DNA of 20,689 bases from Prevotella sp. CAG:732 (lineage in GTDB: Bacteria > Bacteroidota > Bacteroidia > Bacteroidales > Bacteroidaceae), in NCBI GenBank assembly GCA_000436035.1, contig FR893200.1:1-20689 (forward strand). Reading direction: 5' to 3'. The translations under genes were made by a program, and so were the position numbers. Shown here piece by piece: positions 7,677 through 16,000 of this stretch; the first letter of the stretch is position 1; each line of letters opens with the position of its first letter. The notes beneath the pieces are model-generated. The model was not told the origin of the DNA. It saw nothing but the letters and a program-made list of their open reading frames with translations, and searched no databases.

Positions 7677-8459
7677 ATGATTATGAGAAAGATTCTTTCA
7701 TTTATCATGTTACTTCTGAGTTTACAGATATCCTCTGCCAAATCATTGAAGGGAGAGGTAATAGAGATTGTCGTACATCGTGGTGCAAATGCTTTGGCTC
7801 CAGAAAATACCATTGCTTCAGCAGACTCTGCATTAGCGCATAGTGCTAGTTGGATAGAGGTCGATGTCCGGAAAAGCAAGGATAGCGTACTCTTCAATTT
7901 GCATGACGAAACGCTAGATCGAACTACTGATGGTAAGGGTAAGTTGTCTGATATGATGGCTGAAGATGTTCGTAAATTGGATGCAGGCAAATGGTTTTCA
8001 CCGAAGTATAAAGGAACATTCGTACCTACTATAGCTGAGATGCTTGATCATTTGCAAGGAAAGGCTAAAGTCTTTTTTGACGTGAAAAGAGGCACGCCTG
8101 TGGCTGATTTAGTAAAACTCATTCGTGAGAAAGAATATACTGATAAGAGTTTTTTTTGGTTTGCTGATGAGCAGATGTTGCGTCAATTTGTCAAGATGGC
8201 TCCTGATTTGAAAGTAAAAGTGAATGCCACAGATATAGCTCGTTTGCAGTATTGGCAAAAGGTTTGCACTCCTACTTATGTGGAAATTGCACCTCAGTTA
8301 ATCACAACTCAGTTCATAGAATATTGCCATTCGAATGGCATCAAGGTAATGGCTGCTTGTCAAGAAGGCGATACGTCTCAGTTCCAATTAGTACTCGATA
8401 AGAAGGCCGATTTGGTTAATCTTGACCGTCCTGAGATCTTTGAAAAGCTATTGAAATAA
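7677..8459 (+). CDS. Secreted glycerophosphodiester phosphodiesterase (GDPD) family protein
   Basis: About 260 residues, with an N-terminal signal peptide (MRKILSFIMLLLSLQISSAKS) and a GDPD TIM-barrel domain. Numbered from the ATG at 7677, the catalytic pair is H34-R35 in VHRGANALAPENT, metal ligands are E61 and D63 in IEVDVR, and the second histidine is H76 in NLHDETLDRTT. A later FDVK replaces the common LEIK. Family members cleave glycerophosphodiesters to glycerol-3-phosphate plus an alcohol; some act on other phosphodiesters or teichoic-acid-like polymers. The start could also be the ATG at 7683. An ATG at 7641 is rejected because it lies in the hairpin loop. The gene sits between a SusC/SusD operon and GH92 genes, which suggests a role on phosphate-bearing glycans or on phospholipid head groups; that is an inference. 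Confidence 0.9.
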   Translation: MIMRKILSFIMLLLSLQISSAKSLKGEVIEIVVHRGANALAPENTIASADSALAHSASWIEVDVRKSKDSVLFNLHDETLDRTTDGKGKLSDMMAEDVRKLDAGKWFSPKYKGTFVPTIAEMLDHLQGKAKVFFDVKRGTPVADLVKLIREKEYTDKSFFWFADEQMLRQFVKMAPDLKVKVNATDIARLQYWQKVCTPTYVEIAPQLITTQFIEYCHSNGIKVMAACQEGDTSQFQLVLDKKADLVNLDRPEIFEKLLK

Positions 8460-8470
8460 TATATTTAACC

Positions 8471-8558
8471 GCGCCAAAACGTTTGAAAAACGTCTGTTTT
8501 GGCGCATTATAGGCCTTATAATGCGCCAAAATGTGATAAATTTACACATTTTGGCGCA
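8471..8558. repeat. Four alternating GCGCCAAAA inverted repeats (three overlapping hairpins)
   Basis: The core GCGCCAAAA or its complement occurs four times in alternating orientation. Arms 8471-8480 and 8496-8505 form a perfect 10-bp hairpin. Arms 8497-8511 and 8517-8531 form a perfect 15-bp hairpin with a 5-nt loop. Arms 8522-8535 and 8545-8558 form a perfect 14-bp hairpin with a 9-nt loop. Neighbouring hairpins share arms, so only some can form at once. The element starts 11 bp after the phosphodiesterase stop and ends 7 bp before the -33 box of the ATPase promoter. It may act as a terminator for the upstream gene, an operator for the downstream one, or be a small mobile repeat. Confidence 0.85.
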
Positions 8559-8565
8559 CTTTCCG

Positions 8566-8596
8566 TTTGCCGTTTCCTTCTTTTTTCGTATATTTG
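8566..8596 (+). promoter_or_regulatory. Bacteroidetes-type promoter of the ATPase gene
   Basis: TTTG (8566-8569), a 19-bp spacer and TATATTTG (8589-8596) match TTTG-N19-21-TAnnTTTG. Transcription would start near 8600, about 19 nt before the ATG at 8619. It may also serve the GH92 genes downstream, because no promoter is seen between the ATPase and those genes. Confidence 0.75.
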
Positions 8597-8618
8597 CACC
8601 ATCAATTAATGAATGTAA

Positions 8619-10079
8619 ATGCTTATGACACAGTTGATAGGAAGAGATGAAGAACAGAGCTTGCTCAAGAAATACATAGATAGCGACCATTCTGAGTTCA
8701 TAGCCATCTATGGTAGGCGACGTGTGGGCAAGACTTTCTTGGTGACGGAAACTTTTGGAAAGCAACTAGACTTTGATATGACAGGTGTCATCGATGGTAA
8801 TAAGGATGACCAAATGGTGAGCTTCAATCTGTCACTCAAAGAGAGTGGCTATGAGGGCGAGAGAGTGTCCAATTGGTATGATGCTTTTGAGGCACTGAAA
8901 GAAGTGGTGAGGAAAAAAGCAAGCAAGAATAGTCCCGTTATCATTTTTATAGACGAATTGCCGTGTCTTGACACACCACGCTCAGGACTGGTTAAGGCGT
9001 TGGATTTGTTTTGGAATGGATGGGCAAATCGACAAAAGAATGTCAAGTTGATTGTTTGTGGCTCTGCCACCACATGGATTGTGGATAATATCATCGACAA
9101 TCATGGGGGGTTGCATAATCGTATAACTCACGAGATGCATATTCATCCTTTTACACTTCGTGATACTGAAACATATCTCAATGTAAATGGCTTTAAGTGG
9201 AACCGGCTCACTGTAGCCCAAACCTATATGGTGTTGGGTGGAATCCCTTATTATTTGAGTTTGTTGGATCATCAGCAGAGTCTTCCAGCCAATATTGACC
9301 ATTTGTTCTTTGGGCGAGATGCTGAAATGAAAAAGGAATTTGACCGTTTATTCAAAGCACTTTTCAAGAGTCCACAAGCATACGTCGATATCATCCAGTT
9401 GCTGGCTGCCAACAAGAAAGGACTGACACGAAAGGAAATCAGTGAGAAGTTGAAGAAAGAAACTGGTGGACACTTGTCTAAACTCTTGGAGAATCTGGAG
9501 AACTGCGACTTTATCCGTAAGTATAATGTGAGGGAGAGAAAGATCAACAGTAACAATGGCATCTACCAACTCACAGACTTTTACATCCAATTCTATCATG
9601 ACTTTTGCCGTAAGCATTCAACGGATGAGCATTTGTGGGAAAACTCAATCAACTCACCGAAGCAAAATACTTGGTATGGGTTGGCATTTGAGCGACTTTG
9701 TATGGCGCATATCCCACAAATCAAGGAAGCTTTGGGCATTCAGCGTATCAGAACCGAGTATTATTCTTGGAGGAGTAAGGAGAGTGTGCCTGCCTCCAAA
9801 GTAGATTTGATAATCGAACGTGCCGACCAAATCATCAGTTTGTGTGACATCAAATATAGTAAAGGTGCGTATGCGATAGATGCTAAGGAGGAAGAGCGGC
9901 ACGCGTTAGATGCTAAGGAGGAGGAGCGGCTGCGCAATCGTATGACGGATTTTGCTGATGAGACCAAGATTAAGGAGGCTGTTCAACTGGTTATGATAAC
10001 GACATACGGACTGAAAGAGAACGCTCACTCGTCAGAAGTAACAGATAGGGTTGTCTTGGATGACTTGTTTAAGTCTTGA
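8619..10079 (+). CDS. AAA ATPase with C-terminal DUF234-type nuclease-like domain
   Basis: A 486-residue cytoplasmic protein of the common bacterial/archaeal ATPase-DUF234 family. Walker A is GRRRVGKT at 32-39, Walker B is VIIFIDELP at 107-115, and CGSATTWI at 147-154 resembles the sensor strand. A winged-helix region follows (about 250-318). The C-terminal part (about 350-486) keeps residues arranged like a PD-(D/E)xK nuclease: E358 in AFERL, D396 in KVDLIIE, and D410-I-K412. Cellular role is unknown for the family; it is often found as scattered accessory genes. Residues 419-438 contain a 10-residue tandem duplication. It has its own promoter behind an inverted-repeat element, sits among unrelated glycan genes, and looks like an inserted accessory gene. 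An ATG at 8625 is an alternative start. Confidence 0.9.
   Translation: MLMTQLIGRDEEQSLLKKYIDSDHSEFIAIYGRRRVGKTFLVTETFGKQLDFDMTGVIDGNKDDQMVSFNLSLKESGYEGERVSNWYDAFEALKEVVRKKASKNSPVIIFIDELPCLDTPRSGLVKALDLFWNGWANRQKNVKLIVCGSATTWIVDNIIDNHGGLHNRITHEMHIHPFTLRDTETYLNVNGFKWNRLTVAQTYMVLGGIPYYLSLLDHQQSLPANIDHLFFGRDAEMKKEFDRLFKALFKSPQAYVDIIQLLAANKKGLTRKEISEKLKKETGGHLSKLLENLENCDFIRKYNVRERKINSNNGIYQLTDFYIQFYHDFCRKHSTDEHLWENSINSPKQNTWYGLAFERLCMAHIPQIKEALGIQRIRTEYYSWRSKESVPASKVDLIIERADQIISLCDIKYSKGAYAIDAKEEERHALDAKEEERLRNRMTDFADETKIKEAVQLVMITTYGLKENAHSSEVTDRVVLDDLFKS
9873..9932 (+). repeat. 30-bp in-frame tandem duplication within the ATPase gene
   Basis: Two adjacent 30-bp units (9873-9902 and 9903-9932) differ at only a few positions and encode AIDAKEEERH then ALDAKEEERL. 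The duplication is in frame and lies just after the D-I-K nuclease-like motif. Confidence 0.85.
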
Positions 10080-10117
10080 TGTTCAAATAATATACAACGA
10101 AATTTCCCCAAATTGAT

Positions 10118-12994
10118 ATGATGAGAAAAGCAATCTTTATCATCGCTTGCTGTTTTTGCTCCCTGTGGGCAGTGGCGAAGAACTATACCCAGTATGTCGA
10201 TCCACGTATTGGAAGTGAGGGATTGGGACGAACTTTCCCCGGACCTTCCATGCCATACGGAATGGTGAAGCCTGGACCGGATGGCGTGTCAATGCCTAAT
10301 GCAGGATGGGCTCCGATGCCGGAACTCATCAAGGGATTCTCGCAGATGCATGTGAGCGGTACGGGAGGTGGACAGAAATATGGCAACATTCTTATACAGC
10401 CATTCTTGGAGGAAGGGAAAGGGCTAACTCCTATGAGTGGTGTTCTTGGAAATGATGGCACAAGAAACCAAGTGAGTCTCCTTATGCCTAATCGTTCAAT
10501 AGCCTCTATACCTGTTTGTCCTCAGAAAAGAATACGAGAGGAAATCTCGCTTGGATATTATTCTTGTACTTACGAGAATGGCATCCAAACGGAGGTGACT
10601 GCGTCGGAGCGTTGTGCCCTCTATCGTTTCTCATTCCATCAAGTAGGGGGAAAGATAAATGACACCCTATATATTAATAAGGTGAAACCAACCCTGCTGA
10701 TAGATGTTGCTTCTTTCTTGGGAATGGATACGATTCCAGACAAGCGAGAGACACAACAGTATGTCAATTCGCATATTGAAAGGTTGAATGCCCAAGTGCT
10801 TCGGGGATGGAGTACTGTGAGGGGAGGATGGAACAATGGCGGACCTTATACGGTTTGTTTCTATCTTCAGAGTGATGTGCCTTTTGATGGCGTGACCATA
10901 CAAGATAGTCTTTATGCCATAGCGCATCTTTCCGATATACATGCCAATGTGAAGGTGGGCATTTCTTTTGTGAGCATGGAAAAGGCTCAGCAAAATGTCT
11001 GCCCAGAAACGTTTGATGGACAATTATCTAATCTTCGCAAGGCTTGGAACGAGAAGTTGAGCAAGATAGAAATTACGGGCACAGACAAGCAGAAACGTAT
11101 GTTCTATACAGGTATCTACCATACGATGCTGATGCCTGTGGATAAGTCGGGAGAAAATCCGCATTTCTCTGCCACTCCCTATTATGATGACTATTATGCC
11201 ATTTGGGATACTTATCGCACGTCTATGCCATTGCTCACTTTGATAGATGAAGACCGTCAGCGTGACATGGTCAATTCACTCTTGAACATCTACGAGCACG
11301 ATGGTTATATGCCGGATGCCAGAAGCGGCAACTGGAATGGGCGAACCCAAGGTGGAAGCAATGCGGAAATCGTCATTGCGGATGCTTTCGCCAAGGGAAT
11401 GGAGGGAATCAATTACGAACTCGCCTTGCAAGCGATGGTAAAAGATGCTGAGGTTCCACCGATGAAAGTGGATAGCGATTTGCATTTCGATTCTGCTCTT
11501 CGTGAAAGCTTGGCAGCCGAGAAGCACGGCAGAGGCGGTTTGAAAGAATATAATTCCTTAGGTTATATCCCATACTGCATCGATCGAGCTGGCAATCGAA
11601 CGGTGGAGTATAGTTATGATGATTGGTGTATCGCCCAAGTGGCGAAGGGTTTGCATCATCCAGACCTCTACGAGAAATATCTGAAACGTTCTAGCAACTG
11701 GCGCAACCTTTGGCGCAGTGATTACGAATGGCAGGGGATGAGAGGCTTCATCATGCCTCGTGATGCAGCTGGTCGATGGCTCGACTCCGTGCCTTGGGGC
11801 AAGTCGAAGGTATATCATCCGCTGATACCTTATCGCCCTGATACCAAGGTGGCTCCGTGGTATCTGCCTTGGTGGAGTACTTTCTTTTATGAGGCTTTGT
11901 CGGCAGAGTACAGCTTGAGCATTCCGCATGATGTGCCAGGATTGATAGAGGCGTGTGGTGGCAAGGATGCTTTTATCAAGCGCCTCGACACCTTCTTTGC
12001 CAACAAGCATTATAATGTGGCCAACGAGCCAAGTTTCCTTACGCCTTATCTCTATCATTGGGTTGGTCATCCCGACTTGAGCGTGGAACGCATCAACCAG
12101 ATTGTCCATGACAATTATGATGACACCCCAAATGGTTTACCTGGCAATGACGATAGCGGTGCCATGTCTTCTTGGCTTGTCTTCAACATGATGGGCATCT
12201 ATCCAGTGGCTGGTCAGAATCTCTATCTTGTCGGCTCGCCGATGATTCCTGCCTATACCATCCATCTTCCGAATGGCAAGGACTTGAAGGTTGTCGCCAA
12301 GGGGAATGAATGGAATGTGAAAAGTCAGTACGATGAAGCTATATTGAGAGGTACGTCGCTCACTCATCAGCAGTTGTTGAAAGGCGGTACGCTTGTATTG
12401 CCAGATTGCAGAAAGGTGGCTCCATCGCCAACTGGACACGTTGTGCATAAGTTGAATGTCGATAATATTGAGTTGGTAAGACAATTGAATTTTCTTACAT
12501 CTTGTTCGGCGATTGATGAGTCTTCAACCTACACTCTTCATCGTTCAATAGGCAAAGCCAATTTTATTCTCAATCGCCAATATCGTAATTGGGAGGTAGC
12601 AATCGATTCTACGACACTTGCTGATACATTGCTTTTGCGATGCAATGAGTCGATCTATCTGGTTCCTCAAAAGTTAGTTGATGAGGCTGACGGATTCTGT
12701 TGGGATAGTCCTCAGAAAGGCAAGAACATCTATGATGCCAAGGGTACCTTCTTGTTTGTATCTCGAAAGGCAATACAACAATTAAGGCAAAGCGGCGTTT
12801 TCATATATAATGGAATCACTTGGCGACAGATTGCACAAGATGCAAGCAGCATCACGGTGAAAGCCGATGTGGATGGCACCTTGATGCAAATCGCCACTCG
12901 GAGAGAACTGCCATGGGTCTTAAAGATGGAGAACAATCCTTTAGGCATAGATTGGCATCTCGTGCCTAATAGTGAGACCCATGCGGTGAAATAG
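10118..12994 (+). CDS. Secreted GH92-family alpha-mannosidase with C-terminal extension
   Basis: A 958-residue protein with a signal peptide (about 1-20) and a typical GH92 start, YVDPRIGSEGLGRTFPGPSMPYGMV (given in part: YVDPRIGS at 26-33). GH92 enzymes are calcium-dependent exo-alpha-mannosidases acting on N-glycans or mannans. The catalytic domain spans about 24-765. The presumed acid is E592, just before IPHDVPGL, and the GNDDSG motif at 676-681 carries the presumed base region, followed by MSSWLVFNMMGIYP. Residues about 770-958 are an extra C-terminal region I do not recognise. The gene is 38 bp after the ATPase gene and 57 bp before the phosphatase-GH92 gene, with no promoter seen in either gap, so these genes may be co-transcribed. 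Linkage specificity cannot be read reliably. M2 is an alternative start. Confidence 0.92.
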   Translation: MMRKAIFIIACCFCSLWAVAKNYTQYVDPRIGSEGLGRTFPGPSMPYGMVKPGPDGVSMPNAGWAPMPELIKGFSQMHVSGTGGGQKYGNILIQPFLEEGKGLTPMSGVLGNDGTRNQVSLLMPNRSIASIPVCPQKRIREEISLGYYSCTYENGIQTEVTASERCALYRFSFHQVGGKINDTLYINKVKPTLLIDVASFLGMDTIPDKRETQQYVNSHIERLNAQVLRGWSTVRGGWNNGGPYTVCFYLQSDVPFDGVTIQDSLYAIAHLSDIHANVKVGISFVSMEKAQQNVCPETFDGQLSNLRKAWNEKLSKIEITGTDKQKRMFYTGIYHTMLMPVDKSGENPHFSATPYYDDYYAIWDTYRTSMPLLTLIDEDRQRDMVNSLLNIYEHDGYMPDARSGNWNGRTQGGSNAEIVIADAFAKGMEGINYELALQAMVKDAEVPPMKVDSDLHFDSALRESLAAEKHGRGGLKEYNSLGYIPYCIDRAGNRTVEYSYDDWCIAQVAKGLHHPDLYEKYLKRSSNWRNLWRSDYEWQGMRGFIMPRDAAGRWLDSVPWGKSKVYHPLIPYRPDTKVAPWYLPWWSTFFYEALSAEYSLSIPHDVPGLIEACGGKDAFIKRLDTFFANKHYNVANEPSFLTPYLYHWVGHPDLSVERINQIVHDNYDDTPNGLPGNDDSGAMSSWLVFNMMGIYPVAGQNLYLVGSPMIPAYTIHLPNGKDLKVVAKGNEWNVKSQYDEAILRGTSLTHQQLLKGGTLVLPDCRKVAPSPTGHVVHKLNVDNIELVRQLNFLTSCSAIDESSTYTLHRSIGKANFILNRQYRNWEVAIDSTTLADTLLLRCNESIYLVPQKLVDEADGFCWDSPQKGKNIYDAKGTFLFVSRKAIQQLRQSGVFIYNGITWRQIAQDASSITVKADVDGTLMQIATRRELPWVLKMENNPLGIDWHLVPNSETHAVK

Positions 12995-13051
12995 CTTGGC
13001 TATAAGAAAGTAATCATGATCATATTGGATAAATAACTAAAGACATAAGAT

Positions 13052-16000
13052 ATGAGGAAATTATTCTTAATGATATTGTTAATAGCTTGCGCCCTTTTGG
13101 CGCAAGCTCAAACTCGTCAGCAGATGGGGGGCGTGTATTATGCTTATCCTGCTCCCAAGAAGCCTGTTTCTGTAAAGGCTCCTGAAGGTTATACCCCTTT
13201 TTACATCAGTCATTACGGCAGGCACGGCTCTCGTTGGTTACCAAGTGATAGTCGTTATATTTGGGTAAACCAGCATTTTGATGATGAATCCAACTTGACT
13301 CCTTTGGGCAAGAAAGTGAAGGGATGGCTGACTCAGGTGTGGGAGAATGCCAAGGGCAATGGTGGTAAGTTGACAAAGCTGGGTGAAAAGCAGCATCGTG
13401 GCATTGCCGATCGTATGGTTCGCAATTTCCCTCAGATCTTTGCCAAGGGCAATCATGTGCAAGCTCGTTCGAGTGTGGTCGATCGCTGTGCTAAGAGTAT
13501 GCTGGCTTTTACGGATGAATTGCGCCAACTCCAGCCATCGCTCGATATGGACGTGAAGACGGATTCTGCCGATATGGCTTGGATTGCCTACACCTCTCCC
13601 GAGGTGAAAGCCTTGGAAAATCGTACCCATATTGTGACTAAGGTGTCACCCGATAGATTCTTGCACCAACTCTTCAAGGACATTACGAAGGTGGATGATC
13701 CGATGAAGTTGATGAGCGAGATTCATACCATCGTTTCCTCTATCCAAGACGTGGGCTTGAACTTCAAGTCTTATCCTCGCCAGATAGAGAAGGGATTGTA
13801 TGGACTCTTCACAGACGAGGAGTTCAAGGCGTTTTATGATGCTAACAATCTTCGCATGACGATTTGCAATGGTGAATATCCTACGAATGAGCGAATCCCG
13901 GCTCGCTCTGCTATCTCTCTTTGGGAAAATGTTGAAGCTGAGGCCGACAAGGCATTGGCTTCAGATAGACCATCTGCCACTTTGCGATTCGGGCATGATA
14001 CCAGTTTATATCGCCTTTATTCTTTGATGAATATGTTCTTTGCTCGTCCTGATGCCTGCTGTGATACAGATGCAAAGATGGCTTCATACAAAAAAGAATC
14101 TGATGTCATGGATGTGGTTGTGCCGATGGCAGCCAACTTACAACTTGTCTTTTATAAGAAAAAGCAATGGGATCGTGCATATCCAGAGAGTAATGTCTTG
14201 GTGAGAATCTTGTGTAATGAGCGGAATGTTGGGGAACTGAATCTGAATGCTTATATCTACAATGATGACATAGAAGATATGGCGGGAAATTATTATACGT
14301 GGGCATCACTGAAGAATTATATGCACGAGTACATCCATTATTTGGAACATGTGCGCCAACTGAATGCTATCAACACGATGGTCGGCACTGCTCAGGCGAA
14401 TACCAAGACTGCCGGTAAGTTTGGCAAGGGAAGTGAGGAGCATGGTCAGACTTTGCCTGCCGTACTCGTGCCAAATGGTCAGAATTTCTGGACACCACAG
14501 ACGCAAGACACTGAGAAAAAGTGCATTGCACCTTATTATTATAAGGACACGGAGTTGCAAGGTTTTCGCAACAGTCATTGGATAGTGGGTGGCTGCACCC
14601 AAGATTATGGCTCATTCACAATCGCTACCCTTGGTGGAAAACTCCGTTTGCAGCCAGAGGAGCGTGCCACTCGTTTTTCGCATGAAGACGAGGTGTCGCA
14701 TCCTCATTACTATGCAGTCCATCTGAGAGATGAGCATCTCAAGACGGAAATGACAGCTTTGAGTCATTCTGCTATCTTCCGCATAACTCCTGATCAAGAC
14801 GAGGAGGTACATATCGTCATCAACCCTAATAGTGATGAGGGGGAGGGATACATAGAGATAGATACCTTGCACCATATTATATATGGTTATAATCCAGTGC
14901 ATCGCATTTATCAAGGATGGGGTGAGCCTGCTGGGTTCAGCGGTCATTTCGTGCTGGATTATAGTGGAGAACTTAATTTCGATGTTCCTTCTTCAGACAT
15001 ATCAAATCCTCGATATGGTGAGACTCCGTGTGGTTTTGATGATTTTGGAGTCTTCTCAAAAGAAGAAAAAACGCCTCAAGGACTATCTGTTAAGGGAAGT
15101 CGAAGTGGTGCTTGGCTTACTTTTAAAGGAAAGGCTGGAAAACCTATAGAAATTCGGGCGGCAAGCTCTTTTACTTCAAAGAAAAACGCTTGTGATAATC
15201 TCGTTGGTGAGACTGCGGGAGGTTTTGACTTTGATGATTTTATACTTAAAGCAGAGACTATTTGGTGTGATAGATTGCATGCAATAGATGTGGAAAGCAA
15301 GGACGTGGCAAAGGTCAATCTGTTCTATGGCGCTTTGTATCGTGCATCATTCTTGCCTCATGAAATGTCAGATGTCTATGGAAGTTATCCGACTTTCTCC
15401 AAAGGAAAGGTAGAAATACTTGATTCTTCTGATAGTTCTGCTTTAGATGATAGCGCAGATATTGCAGATGTCCTAGATGTTGACACCGCTTGCGTTGATT
15501 CTACAACAACGATACCTACCATCTATGGCGACTTCTCCATGTGGGATATTTATCGTGCCGAGCTTCCTCTCTACAATATCATCACCCCGACGCTCTCTGG
15601 TGACATGATGCAGTCGTTGGTCAATATGTACAAGGAGGGCGGTTGGATGCCAATCTTCCCTTGTTGGAATAGTTATACGGCGGCGATGATAGGTGACCAT
15701 TCGGGTGTTGCCTTGGCAGATGCTTATGTCAAGGGCATCCGTAGCTTTGATGCCAAAACGGCATACGAGGGAATGAGAAAGAATGCTTTCGAGAGTCCGA
15801 AAACCTTTGAGGAATATAAGAACGGAATGGGAAGACGTGCCTTGAACTCCTATCTCCGATATGGTTATATCCCGATGGAGGATAGTGTGAAGGAGGCTTT
15901 CCATACCAACGAACAGACTTCTCGTACCTTGGAATATGCCTTTGATGACTTCGCTGTGGCGCAGTTGGCGAAGGCTTTGGCTGAGTCTTGCTCCGTTGAG

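Noticed and set aside
8619..10079. Transposase or integrase in the accessory segment
   Set aside because: The Walker motifs and DUF234-type C-terminus fit an AAA ATPase; no DDE or tyrosine-recombinase motif is visible and no target-site duplication was found by eye.
13052..13090. Lipobox (LIAC, cysteine 13) in the phosphatase-GH92 protein
   Set aside because: The cysteine is too close to the start for a normal lipoprotein signal; cleavage after LLAQAQ fits better, though lipidation is not fully excluded.
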